A stretch of DNA of 64,000 nucleotides from Saprolegnia diclina VS20 (taxonomy: Eukaryota; Oomycota; Saprolegniomycetes; Saprolegniales; Saprolegniaceae). Of this stretch, positions 10,558-23,400 are shown piece after piece. The DNA is taken from the NCBI RefSeq assembly GCF_000281045.1, contig NW_008246082.1, positions 418,448 through 482,447 of the forward strand, given 5' to 3'. The notes under the pieces were generated by a model. That model made no database searches. It saw nothing but the letters and a program-made list of their open reading frames with translations, and was not told where the DNA came from. The stretch's first letter is position 1; every line of letters begins with the position of its first letter. The translations under genes and the position numbers were made by a program.

Positions 10558-10651
10558 CAACGGATTTGAGTTTGGAGTTTGGAGTCTTGAGTTTGGACGG
10601 TTGCGTACTGTGATTGGCTGAAATTGGAGGCTGGTGAAAATACAAGAGCGG

Positions 10652-13226
10652 ATGACGAAGCTTGAGCGGCCGATCCCGAGCCCCGATGGGGTCAACCAGT
10701 CGCGGGACGAAGGCTTCCGCGCGTCCGTGGGCATCCTGCTCATGCGTCTGCACCCGGACGTCACGGCGCATGCCATTGATGCGCTCGTGCACCTGCGCCA
10801 GAGCGGCCTCGTGCCCGGGATCTTCTTCCGCACCGAGCGCCTCCTCTCGGGCTACATTTACCCGCTGCTCACGCTGTCGCTGACGCCCAACGACATTCTG
10901 ACGCACATCCGCGAGAAGGCCACGAAGGACGCAGACGTGATCGTTTCGACGCTGCTCTCGCACTCGAATGTGGTCGCGACGACGACGACGGACCCGCAGC
11001 TCGAGCGACGCGGTACGGTGCAACACGCAAGTCATGTAGCCTAAGCGACGTCATATCTAGGCTGTCGTGTCGTCGGCGTCGTCGGCGACTACGTCGTCGT
11101 GCACTGGCCCGGGCTGCCCGATGCCTACGATGAGTACGTGCTCCGCACGAGCATCACGACGGACACGCACATTGACTCGATCGAAGCCATGGCCGCGCCC
11201 TTCAACATCTCGTCCGAGTTCTACAATGCGCAAAAGAAGTACGCGCCCATGTGGGTCAACGCGCTCGACTACATGACACCGTCGACCGCCAAGCGTCCTC
11301 GGGTACGACGACTCTCTCCTCCAACCATCATGGACGACACATATGCACCATGTCCAGTCACCCTCCGCGAACGAGACACCGGCGTGCGTCAAGCACACCA
11401 AGGTCGATCCGACTGTTATCGCACGCCTCGACGGCGGCGCCGCTGCGGCCGTCTCGCTCTTGTTGCAGTCGTCGACGACCAACAAGCCAACGACGAGCGT
11501 GCTCGACCACTTTGAGGCCAGCGCCACGTCCGAGCCCACGAAAGGTGTGGCCGTGCATCTGCACTCTGCGCCGGGCTCGGTCGCTGTCGAGCAGCAGACT
11601 GTCGTCGCGATTCCGAGCTGCAGCCGCTGGTTCTCGCTCGATGCCGTGCACCCGCTCGAGAAGCGCATGCTGCCCGAGTTTTTCGAAGAGCCGCGGCCCG
11701 GCACGATCCGGTCCAAGACGCCGCAGGTGCCGCGCTCTACAACACGAGACCGAGCAGTATGGACACCTTGTCTAGGTCTATGTGACGTACCGCAACTACA
11801 TGGTGCATGCCTCGCGCGCGCAGCCGCACGTCTACTTGACGGCCACGGCATGCCGGCGTAATCTTGCAGGTGACGTGTGCGCGGTCTTGCGCGTGCATGA
11901 ATTTCTCACGCACTGGGGCTTGATCAACTACCACGTCCCGGCGCACGCGCTCCCGCCCAGCGTCCCCTCGACGCTCGACCTCGACGTCGCGGCCTACCCG
12001 ACGCCCGCGGTACATTGTACACATACGATATCGCCTCTCAGATCTGAAATCTGAAATCTGATATCGGATATCTCGCCTCTCAGATCGGAGATCTGATTGT
12101 ACAATGCGTAGTTGAGCGTGTGCGAATCGTGCGTCCAGAGTGCGATCGCGTACGAGTTGTCGCTGGACGCCAAGCGCAAGGAGCGCCAGTCGCAGCTCGG
12201 CGGGCCGCTTCGGAAGCTTGATGCGTGGGGCGCCCGGCCGGGCACTGGCATTTGCGAAAACTGCTTTGCGAAGCGCAAATTTCCAACGCATTTGGACGCG
12301 ACCGACTTTGTGCCATTGCCCACGAGCTGCAAGTGGAACGCCGACGAGTCCAAGCGGCTCGTCGACGCTCTCAACGCGCTCGATACGTCCCAGGCGATCG
12401 ACTGGAACGAGGTCGGCAACACGGTCGGCAAGCCGCCGAAGGAGTGCCTCTTTCAGTTTCTTCAGCTGCCGCTCGACGCGCAAGAGCCGCGTCGAAACGC
12501 ATCCACGTCCAAGGCCTCGGGGTTGTTCCCGCTGGCGCGCGCGACGGCCGACGTGGCCGACATGGTCGCGAACGCCGACCCGCAGCTCGTACAAGCAGCG
12601 ACGCGCGCGGTCTTGGCCAAGCTCGACGAGCTCAACACGCCGTCGGCCGCCAAAGCGTCAAGTCCAGCGGTGGTACAACTGTTATTTTGCATGGCGACCG
12701 ACGTAGCGTCTTTGGTTTATAGGCCACAGCCAAGGCGGGCCTCGAGAAGGGCGCCAAGGCGCTCGCCAAGACGGCGAATGACGCAGGCTTGAGCTGTACG
12801 TCCCTTCTACCTATCTTAGCGCCCACTGAAGCCTGTATGTAGTAAAGGAAGACGTGTCGCTCGAGAACGTCGTGTCCGAGCAGGTGTCGTCGGCAACGGC
12901 CGTGGCGCTGCTTGCTGCCAACGCACACGTACGACGCTCGTCCTCGACGATCGTAGCCTCATGGTACCGTAGAGCATTGCGGCACAAGAGGCAAGTGCTG
13001 TCAAGCATCTCATGCGGGACTTGCTGCAGTGCCAAATGGAGCAAGTCCAGCTCAAAATGAAGGCATTCCAACAACTCGAGATGGCGCTCCACGCCGAGCG
13101 CGAAGAGGTAGACTCTGTATCAACTTGATAGTTGACTCACATTGCACATGATAGCTCACAAAGGAGCGGCATGCGATCTACATGGCGCGTCTTGCCGCCG
13201 TCGCATCGCCAAACCCGGAGGCGTAG
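10652..13226 (+). CDS. SWI3/SMARCC subunit of a SWI/SNF chromatin remodeller
   Basis: Nine exons join in frame to about 710 residues: 10652-11012, 11061-11302, 11358-11726, 11776-12009, 12112-12672, 12723-12795, 12843-12928, 12973-13107, 13155-13226. The conserved N-terminal module runs from [16 protein letters not shown] to [20 protein letters not shown]. The SWIRM domain follows ([57 protein letters not shown]). Next come two CxxC pairs of a ZZ-like finger (CESC, CENC), then a SANT domain ([16 protein letters not shown]...[25 protein letters not shown]). A C-terminal helical coiled coil ([20 protein letters not shown]...[11 protein letters not shown]) mediates dimerisation in the family. 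It is a nuclear scaffold of the ATP-dependent SWI/SNF complex. The fourth intron is unusual and is listed separately. Confidence 0.93.
12010..12111 (+). repeat. Intron with terminal inverted repeats
   Basis: This 102-nt intron of the SWI3 gene is longer than its neighbours (about 40-75 nt). CATTGTAC lies at its 5' edge and the exact complement GTACAATG at its 3' edge. Inside are two copies of CGCCTCTCAGATC and several GATCTGA/AATCTGA units around a palindromic GATATCGGATATC. The layout resembles a small inverted-repeat element that provides its own splice sites, as in introner-like elements. This is an interpretation of structure only. Confidence 0.5.
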
Positions 13227-13756
13227 ACGAAACCAATACAAGAGACGCTTTATTGGGGACACAACCCTTGCATTTGGCCCCTCCATGGCGCACAAGCAGG
13301 CCGTGATACACCGCTGTACACTGTAGTCGCCAAGGTTGCAGCTGACTTCCACGGGTGGGCCCTGAGACCTGCGCCTTGCCTACTGAGTATTCCCTTCTAT
13401 CGTGCTCCAAACGACGCCCTGTACGATCAACGCTGTCAGGTACGCGGTCAGGTCGCGTTTCGACTACGAATATCGACTTATCGACTGTCGACGACTAAAC
13501 GATTCGACCGACTCTCTTGCGCTGGGTGGGCGACGGCCGTTCAAAAAGTGCGCCAATTTTCGGTTATCCGGACGGTTTATCCGGATAACCGGCCGCTCTT
13601 CCCGCGCCCACGATGGCTGTCACGAGTGATTTTATACCGCCGCCCGGTTCGTTTTTAAAATGGTGCTTTTGCACTTGGTGATTGTATGCAAAATAAAATA
13701 TGGGTATTAAAAAGCGCGGTCGGCCAAAGTGCGGAGCCATTTTCACACTCGCCGCC
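13227..13756. promoter_or_regulatory. Intergenic promoter region of the WD40 gene
   Basis: About 530 bp with no supported gene. A strong motif pair, TTATCCGGAC (13564) and TTATCCGGATAA (13577-13588), lies about 170-190 bp before the WD40 ATG. ATTGTATGCAAAATAAAATA at 13681-13700, about 60 bp before the ATG, matches the second recurrent A/T-rich element. The first part probably contains the 3' end of the SWI3 gene. Confidence 0.45.
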
Positions 13757-16700
13757 ATGTCCTTCCTGACGCCGCCGCTCAAGACGGTTCGACTAGCGTC
13801 GCGTGGATTCGACTAACTAAACGGTGGGACGTAGAAGCCGGCGGGGCTCGGCGACGTGCGTCAGCTCACGCTGAGCCAAGGCAAGAAGAAGCGCAAGATC
13901 GCCAAGGTGCTCGACCTCAAGGACGACGACGGCGGCGCGAGCTCGTCCGAGGAAGAGTTTGACTACAAGGCCATGAGCTTCAACAAGGAGAACGTCGTGG
14001 AGAACGACAGCGAGAGCGACAGCGACAGCGAGTGCGAAGTGCTCTTCGACTCGCTCTCGTCGCCGGCCAAGGCGACGCCATCGACGCCGGCAAACCACTT
14101 TGCGCTCGACTTTCAGGTGCGCAGAGCGCGACGACGCAGCGTGGGCGAACGTGCTGCGTAGGTCTCGTCAGTCGCTGTCGACCGCGCTGGCCGCTTCGTT
14201 GTCGCCGGCTTCAACAATGGCACGATCCGCCTCTACCCGCTTGTCGACAACTTTAAGCGCGCGATTGACGTCGGGGTCGTCGAAGTCAGCTCCGTCGACG
14301 CCAACGCGCTCGTCTTCCGGAAGGGCGTCGTCCTCGAACACATCACCGCGCGTGGCATGTACACGACGCTGCGCGTCCACGTTGTCATTCCGGGTGCGCC
14401 ACTGGCCACTGCTTAAGCAAGAACGCTCATAGGGTTTCGGTCGTAGAGGACGGTCGGTTCATCTTTGCTGGCGTCTACCGCGGGTCCACCGAGATCCTCG
14501 TCATCGACATCGACTCGATCGTGCTACCAACCGAGACGATTGGTGTCCCGACGGCCGAGGTCGTGACGCACTCGTACAACGACGCCAAGCTGCGCGTACG
14601 TGCTTTGCCGACTCTCTCCATTGCATGCCCACACCTCTGTTTAGGGCTTCGGTGCGGTGCGTGCGGTGCCCGGCGACAGCCTCATGTCCGTCCACGCGTC
14701 GTACTTGCCTCGTGTCTGATCCTCCACCTTAGTACGACCGAGTATCAAGTGCTCTGCGGTCTCGGCATCAAGAACCTGCACCTCTGGCGCTTCTACTGGG
14801 ACCCCTCGTCCGACGACGACGAGTCCAAGTGGACATGGCAGTGCGTCTTTGACCGTCAGACCAACGGCATTAGCCTCGAGTACCTCTCATTCGGGCCCGG
14901 CCCTAACCAGGTCATCTCCAAGTCCGAGCACCAAGCCATCCGCGTCTGGACGCTCTCCGAAGCGACGGCCGACGATGGCACGATCGCGTCGTTCGAGTAC
15001 ACGGACATCAAGCACACGACAGTACATTGTTCTTCTCTGCTTTTGAAGCATCTCACATTTCTACGATCTAGGACGCCGTCGAAGTGTTTGGCCATTATGC
15101 GTACGGCGGGTCGGAGCGGCTAGCGCTCGTGGACCTCGACAACTCCAAGCGCTTTGAACTCGTACGGTGTGTCGCTTAGGGGTAGGGAACTGAGCATGCC
15201 ATGCGTAGGACCTTCCGTCGTCGTCGGCGGTCGCGGCAGCGCGCCCGACGCTCAACTTTCGCAAGCGCCAACTGCGCACTTTGTCCAACCTCACGGGTGA
15301 CCCGATGGGCGTCACGCTCGGCATGTGCTCGGACGGCAGTGTCTTTGTGCACAAAGCCACCGCGGATGCCGCCCTCGGTGTCCACACGCCACCTACGTAC
15401 GTGCCAGGCTACGAGTCGTTTTACCAGGACCAAGGCGGGCTCTTGACGCTGCTGCCGTTTGAGATCCAAGACGAGAAGGAGTGGATGGTGGTGTCGGCCA
15501 ACACGAACGAACTCCGCGTGCACGTACTCCACGAGTTCCTCGGTGAGCCCAAGCAGGCGTTCGTCGCGCCGACAAAGCCGCGCAAGCTGAAGCTCACGGC
15601 GGCTAAAGAGCTCAAAGTAAAGAAAACCAAGAAGAACTCGAAGAAAACGCCGAGTCCGCCGCCGTCCGTGGTCGACGATAACGACACGTTTATCGTGCGC
15701 CCGCTCAAGGTCAAGGTGGTCGAAACGCCGGCCCCGGTCGTCGTCGATGTTGTGCCAAACGTGCTGGCGTCGCCGCCGCTCAAGCGCAAACTCGAACCCG
15801 AGATCGCCGCGGTGGCCACCGTCGCCGAGACCAAGAAGCGCATCAAGGCGTCGCCGTGGAGCTACGAGCTCAAGCCGCTCGCACCAAAGCCGGTGGCGAT
15901 CGTCGTGCACCCGCCAGCAGTCACGCCGGCGCTCGTGACGCCCGTGAAGCGCCCGGCCAAAATCGCCGTGCCGTCGCCTGTCGTGTCCATCTCGCCGTGC
16001 TCGTCGCCCGTCCTGCCGCAGACGCCCGCGCCGTCGACACCAACCAAGAAGGTGGTCGACGACCAGCGCGACTGGAGTCCGTTTGTGATCCCCAAGCGCC
16101 GCAACAAGGAGCTCATCATGGACGAGCCGGCGGTCGTTGCTGAAGCGCCGCCGTCGCCCGTCAAGGCAATGACGCCGCCACCGGTAGAGGTCATTCCGTC
16201 GCGCCTCGACACGATCGCCGAGGTCGCTACGATTGTTGCTGCGGTCGAGCCGACGCTGGATGCGGCGCCACCCAGTGTGACCCCGTCGCCGTTTGCCAGC
16301 CATGCGCGGTCGCTGCTGATGCAGCTGACGACGTGCATGCTCGACGAAGACGAGCCCATGGACATTGGTACACGCTTCGATCCTTCTCGTGGCACCTTGT
16401 ATGAACAGTCTTTATTATGCTAGACGAAAAACTCGCAAATGAAACGATGGCGCGCTTTGAAGCGCAGCAGGCGCAGCTCAAGGAGACCTTCACGCGCGGC
16501 CACCGCCAGCTCATCCGCACCGTGTGCAACGACATGCACCGCCGGGGCACGGCCATGCTCGAGCCCGGTCAGCTCCAAGACATTTTTCAAAAGCACGTGG
16601 TACGATTTGAATTTGTTTCAAGTTGATAGACTGATACAAACATGGGTAGGACGAGCTGATACGCGTCCAGCAGCTCGAAGCCGACGCGCTCCACGCCAAG

Positions 16701-16790
16701 CAGCTTGTCGAGTGGACGATCCTCGGTCTCTGCGACTTTTCACTGCCCCGCGTGCACACTGCATTCCCCGTCCCGCGGCTCTTTGGCTAG
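13757..16790 (+). CDS. WD40-repeat protein with Pro-rich linker and helical tail
   Basis: Ten exons join in frame to about 860 residues: 13757-13786, 13835-14116, 14162-14358, 14433-14595, 14645-14700, 14733-15021, 15072-15161, 15209-16367, 16424-16599, 16650-16790. After an acidic Ser-rich start, WD-type beta-propeller blades are visible (VAVDRAGRFVVAGFNNGTIR, VVEDGRFIFAGVYRGST, VLCGLGIKNLHLWRF, FGPGPNQVISKSEHQAIRVW, GMCSDGSVFVHK). A long Pro/Val/Lys-rich linker encoded by the 1.16-kb exon follows, then a helical C-terminus (DEKLANETMARFEAQQAQLK; DELIRVQQLEADALHAKQLV). It is probably a scaffold protein. The propeller, flexible linker and helical tail recall EDC4/Ge-1 of mRNA decapping, but I see no diagnostic motif, so function is left open. 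It ends 38 bp from the convergent LRR gene. Confidence 0.85.
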
Positions 16791-16828
16791 GCTAGATTCC
16801 TGTTATATAATTCAATTCTGTGTACTAG

Positions 16829-18910
16829 TTAGACACGTCGTTTCCGCCACGGCAGCGAAAACCTTGATTTGCTCGCCGGTACAACTGCTTCGACGATCGC
16901 GACGACCGCGCTATGCGCCGGGATCTCGGGCAATTCCTTGCGTTTGTGGCGGCGATACGCGCGTTGAATGCGTCTCGCAGCGGCCCGTCGCGTAGCAAGC
17001 GCATCGCCCCGCACACGTAGCCGACGCAAGGTGTCCGTGTACTCTGGCGTCTCGTGCAACTTCAAGTCCTACGCCTCTTTGGCTGCAGTTCTTAGTGGCT
17101 ACGAGAGCTCTGGACCTTGGCGAGGCCCAGGACAAGCTCCACGCGGGCGTCTCGCTCCATGGCTTTGGCTTGCGCTTGTGCCGCCAGCCTACTCGAATCA
17201 TCGGTTCGACTAACTACAAAATTGGCGCAAATTACTGGGCGTCGCGGGCCTCGGAGGCCATCCGGTCGGCCTCTTCGTCGACCATGCGCTGCTGCAAAGC
17301 AAGTGCTTTGAGGTCCCGCCACACGTGCGGGCGGTGGGCCGCCAGCTCCCGCAACTGCTGGTCCGGACTAGGGCTAGGGTAGGGCGCGCCCGAGAGAGCC
17401 GACAGTACCTCGTGTCCCGGACCCGCTGCAGTAGCGCGGCGTGGCGGTCCCTCGCGGCCACCTCCGCTGCTTTCTTTTCGTCGTCTTGCTGCGCGGCCAT
17501 CGAGGCCATTAGCATGCGCTTCCACTCCTGCAGAGATGCTCGTTAGACGATACGGCGACTTGCGATTCGACCTCGAGTCCCGCTTTCGAAACGAGATACG
17601 AGGCCCTACGGTTCGTCAGACGACGCGCGGATCGGACGACGCACTTGTCGTGGCGCGAGAGGCCGCGGGCAAATTGAACGCACTCGGCGAGGTCGGCGTG
17701 GAGGCCAGCGACGCACTCGTCATGCGCGGCCGTGAGCATGGCTTGCCGCGCCTTGTACAAGCGCAGTCCGTCGTCCAGCACGCGCTTCTGCTGCTGCATG
17801 TGGTCCATGTACTATTCATCGTCCATTACGTAGGCAGCAAACACCAAGAGAGCGACGATACGAGCTGCGTCGTCTCGGTCACGAGGGACGCGACGTCGTT
17901 GGCGTCGGCGGCTTTGGCCAGCGTGTGCCGCATGGTCGGCAAGATCGTTTTCATGTCGAGCTGCTGAAGATGCTTGTGTTGACAGAGGCGATGCTTGTAC
18001 GCGTCACCGGTCGTCACGGGGTTGCTCAGTGCCTCCAACTCGTCCAGCAGAGGGAGCGAGAGTACTGTCTTGACGAGCTACGTCGACAATGTGGCGATAA
18101 AGAAGGAAGAGAGGTCGTACCTCGTCGAGATCGGTGAGATGATTATAACTCAGAGCAAGCGAGCGCAGCTGCTGCAGGGGCACCACCGACCCCAAGCAGT
18201 CGTCATGCAGTTGGTTGCGACGCACCGAGAGCCGCTCGAGTCTACAGCCGCGTCGCTACATGAGCGATATTCTGCGTGTGACGCAGCAGCTACGATCGAA
18301 GGCCCTCGACACCGCGTAGCGTAGTGAGCTTGTTCTCGTCCAACAGCAGCGTCTGCAAGTGCACACAGACGTCGAGACCGTCCAGCGACCCAATCTCGTT
18401 GCACGAGAGGTCCAAGCTCACGAGAGCGTTGGCTGTAGGCAGTCCCCGCACGTGCTAGAGACGCTGCGAAAAGGCGTCGCTCCCAGTGATAATGGTACCG
18501 TGATCAAGTTGGTTGCGGCGTTGAGTACCCGTAGGTGGCGACATCCGTCGAGGCCAGCGACGTCAGTGAGCTTGGGCTGCATGCGCCACCGGTCACTTTG
18601 ATGACAACTGCGTACCTGGTTGAGCTGCACGCGGAGCTCTCGGAGGTTGGGCCATGAAGCGAGGGGTGGTACTTGTCGCAGCCGGTTCATCGACGCATCC
18701 AGAAGCACAATGTCGTCGATTTGTCTAGTCGAGCGACTTGGGGTACGCAGGAGTCGAGAAGCGAGCGTACGCTGACATCGGTAGCGGTGGCGGGAGGGTG
18801 CGAAGCTGCTTGTACTTGCAGCTTGCTTCAAAGATGCGCGCGCTACTCTCAACATGCCACTCGAGCGGCCGGTCCCGCACCTCGATCACAGTCCACACCG
18901 AAGGTTTCAT
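16829..18910 (-). CDS. Leucine-rich repeat, coiled-coil and IQ-motif protein
   Basis: A minus-strand multi-exon gene. Exon 1 (18910-18771) starts MKPSVWTVIEVRDRPLEWHV. LRR units follow: IVLLDASMNRLRQVPPLASW, LRELRVQLNQ, LTDVAGLDGCRHLRVLNAATN, LVSLDLSCNEIGSLDGL, LQTLLLDENKLTTL, LERLSVRRNQL, LRSLALSYNHLTDLDE. After an LRR cap (LLDELEALSNPVTTGDAYKH) comes a coiled-coil region (MDHMQQQKRVLDDGLRLYKA and on). Near the C-terminus is an IQ calmodulin-binding motif, ARRIQRAYRRHKRKEL, and a basic end. One intron (18577-18615) is only 39 nt. The SDS22-like LRR, coiled coil and IQ order is typical of centrosomal/axonemal proteins such as CEP97/LRRIQ or dynein-regulatory-complex subunits, so a cilium/centriole role in zoospores is likely but not proven. 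Confidence 0.87.
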
Positions 18911-19012
18911 GGCAGTTGAGACTCTACTTTCTATCGAGTCAACACTGTATATAGCTCTTTTCTAGACACAAACTTTAAAACAGGACAATATGTCTTTACT
19001 TTGACTGAAAAG

Positions 19013-20410
19013 CTACATGGTGTACTGGCGAGGCCGGTCGCTCTCGTCGTCGTCACTCGACCCGATCTCCAAGTCGATCGCTGACGACGTTCGAGGCAGC
19101 GTCGCAATCGCTAGATGGCAAATATCAACTTGATAATTTCCAGACGCGCGCACACCGTCCATCTCGGTCGACGAGCTCTGGCGGGGAAAAAGGCTGTGCT
19201 TCTTGAGCTTGAGGCCCTTGTACTTGAGCCCGTAGAGAATGCCGAGTGCGCAGAGCAGCACAAAACTACCGACAATGACCCACGGGACATACCTACCCCC
19301 ACGTTCCATGAGCCAAAACACTAGACACGAATTATTCGCACGTTGCGGTCGTCGACTCGCTGGCTTCAAAGGACTTGAGCAGGCGGGTCTGACTCAGGGC
19401 GTAGGCGCCCAGCGTGCTGTCGCTATGCAGCGACACGTGCATAGCGTACTTGGAGACGACGTGCGCCGAGATCGTGCTCAGAACCGGCGACGCCTCATAG
19501 ACGCTCGAACACTAGTGCATATTACTACACCAACAGACCCACGCGGGTTCGAAGCGTGTACCGTGGTCGATGCAGCGGTCGCGTGCGCATATGCATACGC
19601 GGTCACGACCGTCGCATTGGTTGCGACCTGGCTCACTTGGGACTTTGCGCTTGTTAGACCAAAGTAGGCATCCACGCGGTGCTCCTGCAGCACCGAACTT
19701 AGCGCAGTAGCAATCTCGCAGAGCGGTCGCTGCCCCACGAGAAAGAGCCACTGGCTACGACTCGCCCCGAGGGTCGTTAGCAGCCTACCACAAATTGATA
19801 CGCCTCTTCGAGAACAGCCATTGCTACCAGCTTGTGTGGGCGGCTTGCGCTTCGTGGATCGCGTCACACGAGGTGGTGCACACTACTTCTCCATCTGAGT
19901 CAATTGAGTCACCTGCGGCCTCTCGAGGATCTGCAATACCTGGTGCGAGGAGTGTATCGTTGATGAACACCACCTACGGCTCCGTCACACCAGCCATCTC
20001 TAGCGACCAAGGCAAGTACTTGAATCGAGAACGGGTCGACCTCGACGGAGGCATTGACAACGAGCGTTGAGCCTGGGGTGGCCGACATGACGTTGCTCTA
20101 GACAGGCCGTGCCTTCGGTTTCAACGCTGTCCAAGCCATCCTACCTGCAGCCAGAGAGGCAGAAAGGACGCATTGATCGTGGCGTCGGTCGTGAGTGTCC
20201 AAACGTTGGTTTGGTTGACGCTCGCCGCCGCTGCGACTTGCACCTACTCGGTCGTATCATAAGTGCAGCGCTCGACGGTGGAATGGCAACGACTTGGTGG
20301 TAGAAGGCGGTCGACGGCGTGCCAGCCACCGGCGCCAGCACATGAAATACGATGGAGCTCGTTGCGTTTGCGAGCGCGGCCATCGACCAAACGAGCAACA
20401 TCCGCACCAT
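19013..20410 (-). CDS. Type I membrane protein with metallophosphatase-like lumenal region
   Basis: A minus-strand gene with at least six exons. A signal peptide (MVRMLLVWSMAALANATSS) is followed by a lumenal domain with several N-glycosylation sequons (NQTN, NATV, INDT), one TM helix (PWVIVGSFVLLCALGILYGL) and a short cytosolic tail with an acidic stretch (SSDDDESDR). The middle, VVFINDTLLAPG...QWLFLVGQRPL...LSSVLQEHRVDAYFGLT, follows the order of purple-acid/tartrate-resistant phosphatases (I/VDT, WKIVVGHHP, L..Y.V..Y). The metal-binding GHHP is GQRP here, and GDWG and GNHD are not visible. If homologous, it would be an inactive surface or vacuolar glycoprotein. The resemblance is weak and could be chance. 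Its start is 55 bp from the p115 gene end, same strand. Confidence 0.68.
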
Positions 20411-20465
20411 TTTGCGTGAATTCTCGACTATTTTCGTTTAAAAACTGACTTACGACTGGTGTCAT

Positions 20466-23400
20466 CTATGAAAATAGCTTGTGGAGTGCACCCCGCTTCT
20501 CGCTCAGCCGCAGCGCCTTCTCGACGCCGGCAGGCCCCAGCTCGGTCTCGACGACGTCGCGAAAGCTGCGGTACTGAACCTCCTAGATACCGAATTTGTC
20601 AGCCGCACAACCCAGAGACGCAGTCGTACGAGGCTGCCGAGGAGAAGGAGCAAGTCGCCGTCGCTCTTCTCGGCCGTCTGCGATGCATCGTCAAGAACGC
20701 TCTGGCACAAGGGAATAGGTCGTACCGTCTCGGTGGGCGCCGCTCGAAGCGCGTCGATTTGAGCTTGGAGCGATACGATCACCTAGATTCACCAGCGACA
20801 TGAGCGTGCCGCAGCAAGCACGCGATCACCTCGTCCTTTGTCGCTGTCAACTGGTCCACCTTGGTGCGGAGTCGGTCAAGTTCGGCTGCCATCGTCTCCT
20901 GCAGAGCCGTGAGTCGGCGTCCACGAGCTGGAAGGAGTACCTTTTCAAGTTGAACCGACTGCAAGGACGAGTGGAGCGTCTTTGCGGCTTCGTGGTGCGC
21001 AGCCCCTTGGCTCCGAAGCTCCTGTTTCCAGCTCGACACCAATTATCCTTCGTGGGCCAACGCTACCTCTTGCAGCTGCATTTCGCCGTCGGCGCGGACC
21101 TGCTGCAGCGCTTGCTCGTGCTGCACAACGAGCGATGCAACCGTAGCCGTGTGTGCGGCTGTCATCTCATCCATCTTGGCCTGCACAGCTGCCACGTGGT
21201 CGACATTGGGTGCTTGCTTGGCGTCCAGGACGGCCTTGTGGGCCGTGAGGCGGTCAATCATAGCTTGCTGCGCCGCAAGCTCGTCGTCTTTCTCAGCGCA
21301 CTGCCGCTCGAGGCGGGCGATCGTCGACTCGAGCTGCAACTGCAGAAGCGACGACTCTTCATCGGCAACGGACTTGGCGGCTTGGGATGGCGCAATGGGA
21401 GCGTGGGGGGCTGTGGGGGGGTGCCCCCGCAGCGAAGCAAGCTCCTTCTCCTTCTCGGCCAGCTCTGACTCCACCTACTTGGTTTGAGTCCGATCGCCAT
21501 CTATGGGACGAGCATGTACGTGGTCGAACGCGTGGCGGAGCCCGCGAAAGCGCGTGTCACTTGCTTCCTGCTGACGCCGCAGCTCGTCGATCTGAGCACG
21601 GGCCTCCTCGAGCGCGACCGAAGGGGCGGGCATCTTGGCCTCGAGCTCGCGTCGAAGCTCTGTCAGCTGCGCATCTTGCATGCGGATCAGATCTTGGTAC
21701 GCGCGCGCCGAGCTGTCTTCGTCGGACGCGTCGCTCATGTAGGCGCTCAAGATGGCACTTCGTGTCTTTTCTAAAACCAAATTTCCTGTTGACGCATCGG
21801 CCGTATCAAGTTGATATATGCCTGCAATGTGCTTGAAGAGCGTCCCAAATGGCTTGTCATAGAGCGGGTAGGCGAATCCCTCGGGGCGCCGCGCACTGCT
21901 CAGCGCATCGCTTTGCTGGAGTTGCGTAAAGCAGTCTGTAAGCCGCTGGAGCCCGACGCGGTCCGTCACCAAGTTGAGAAATTGCTTCTGGCCCATGCCC
22001 TGGACAATAGAGCGCTGTATCAAGAAGGCTACAGATGCGTCTCGTACCTTGTGGGCAGGGCCCGTTGGAAGCGTGTCGAGAACGACGCCAAGGACCGCAG
22101 CGGCGAGCCCCGTGAGCTCCACGTCGGCGCCGTCGACGGAGGACGACGACCGCGCCCAGTCGAAAAAGAAGGTCAGCGTCGGCACCGAACTCGCGACCTC
22201 AGCGACAGCGCGCGGGCACTGCACGATCGATGCGAGAAGCACGCGGAACAACCCGACACAGAGAGGGTACTGGGCCTTGGAGACGGGGGCGACACACGCT
22301 CTGCAGAGCCATTGCAGCCACTTGTTGAGGAAGAGCCCGCCTGGCACGGCGACCGTGTTGGCCGCCATCGGAATGCGCAGAGCAAACTCGCGGCACTCGA
22401 TCGTATCAATCTATCAATACGGTATGTATCAAGGTGGCAAGGAACCCATCTCGTACGAGTTGCCGCCATCGGGCCATGGCCTTCCACGCCACCTTGATCG
22501 CGTCGCGGGTCGTGAGCTCGATCGTGGCCGTCGTGGTGCCGTCGAGAATTGCGTCTATGTGGACAACAAGTCCTTTAAAAATGTACACTATTTACCGTAC
22601 CAATCGTCGACTCAAGGATGCTAATGAGTTCTTGGCCAACTGGCGTGATCGGACCGCTCTATACAGTGCGCAGGTTAGCCGATACCTCGCGCACGGGGCG
22701 ACTTCGTGGTGGGGCGGCGCTGGAATGTGCTGCAACAGCGAAATCTTCACCAGCGGCGAGCTCCAAACTGTGTTCACAAGCCGTGTGGCCGCCACTAGCC
22801 AAGCGCATGGGCGGACGTCGTCGTACGTAGAGGTGCGTACCGCTCAGTGCTGTCTCTTCATGGTGCACATCAAGGCGCAGCAAGGACGACAGAAAGTACG
22901 ACGACTCGCGCAGCGGTAGCGTCAACAAGAGCAGCTGATTTCCTTCGTGGTCTCTTGCAAACGCTTCTAGGAGCTAATCCGAATAGAGGGTTAGGGTACA
23001 TATTTGCGAAATCTTTCAACGCACCGTGCAGGCAGCGATGCGGTCGGCCGTGGTGCCAAAAGCCGCAAGCTCGGCGACCGCGGGAATCACATCGGGCTGC
23101 TGGGCCAAGGAGCTCTGGAGGCTTGGGATCTCGCCCAACCGCTTGGCTTGGTCGCGCTGCGCCAGTTCGTCCAAGTCCTACATCGCAGTCGAAACGCAAT
23201 TCGATAGCCGTCGCAGGTACCGTCAGGTCGTGAAATACGGGCCCGATGAGCGCCTGCAACAGCCGCAGCGTCCACTCAATGGCGGGCGTCGGCGCGTCGC
23301 TCGGCTCGACGTCGGCGTCATCCACCGCGAGGGGTGCTGTCAGTAGCAGCGGGAAGAGCGCGGGAATGAACGGCGTTTGGCTCAAGAGGTACTGCGAGTT

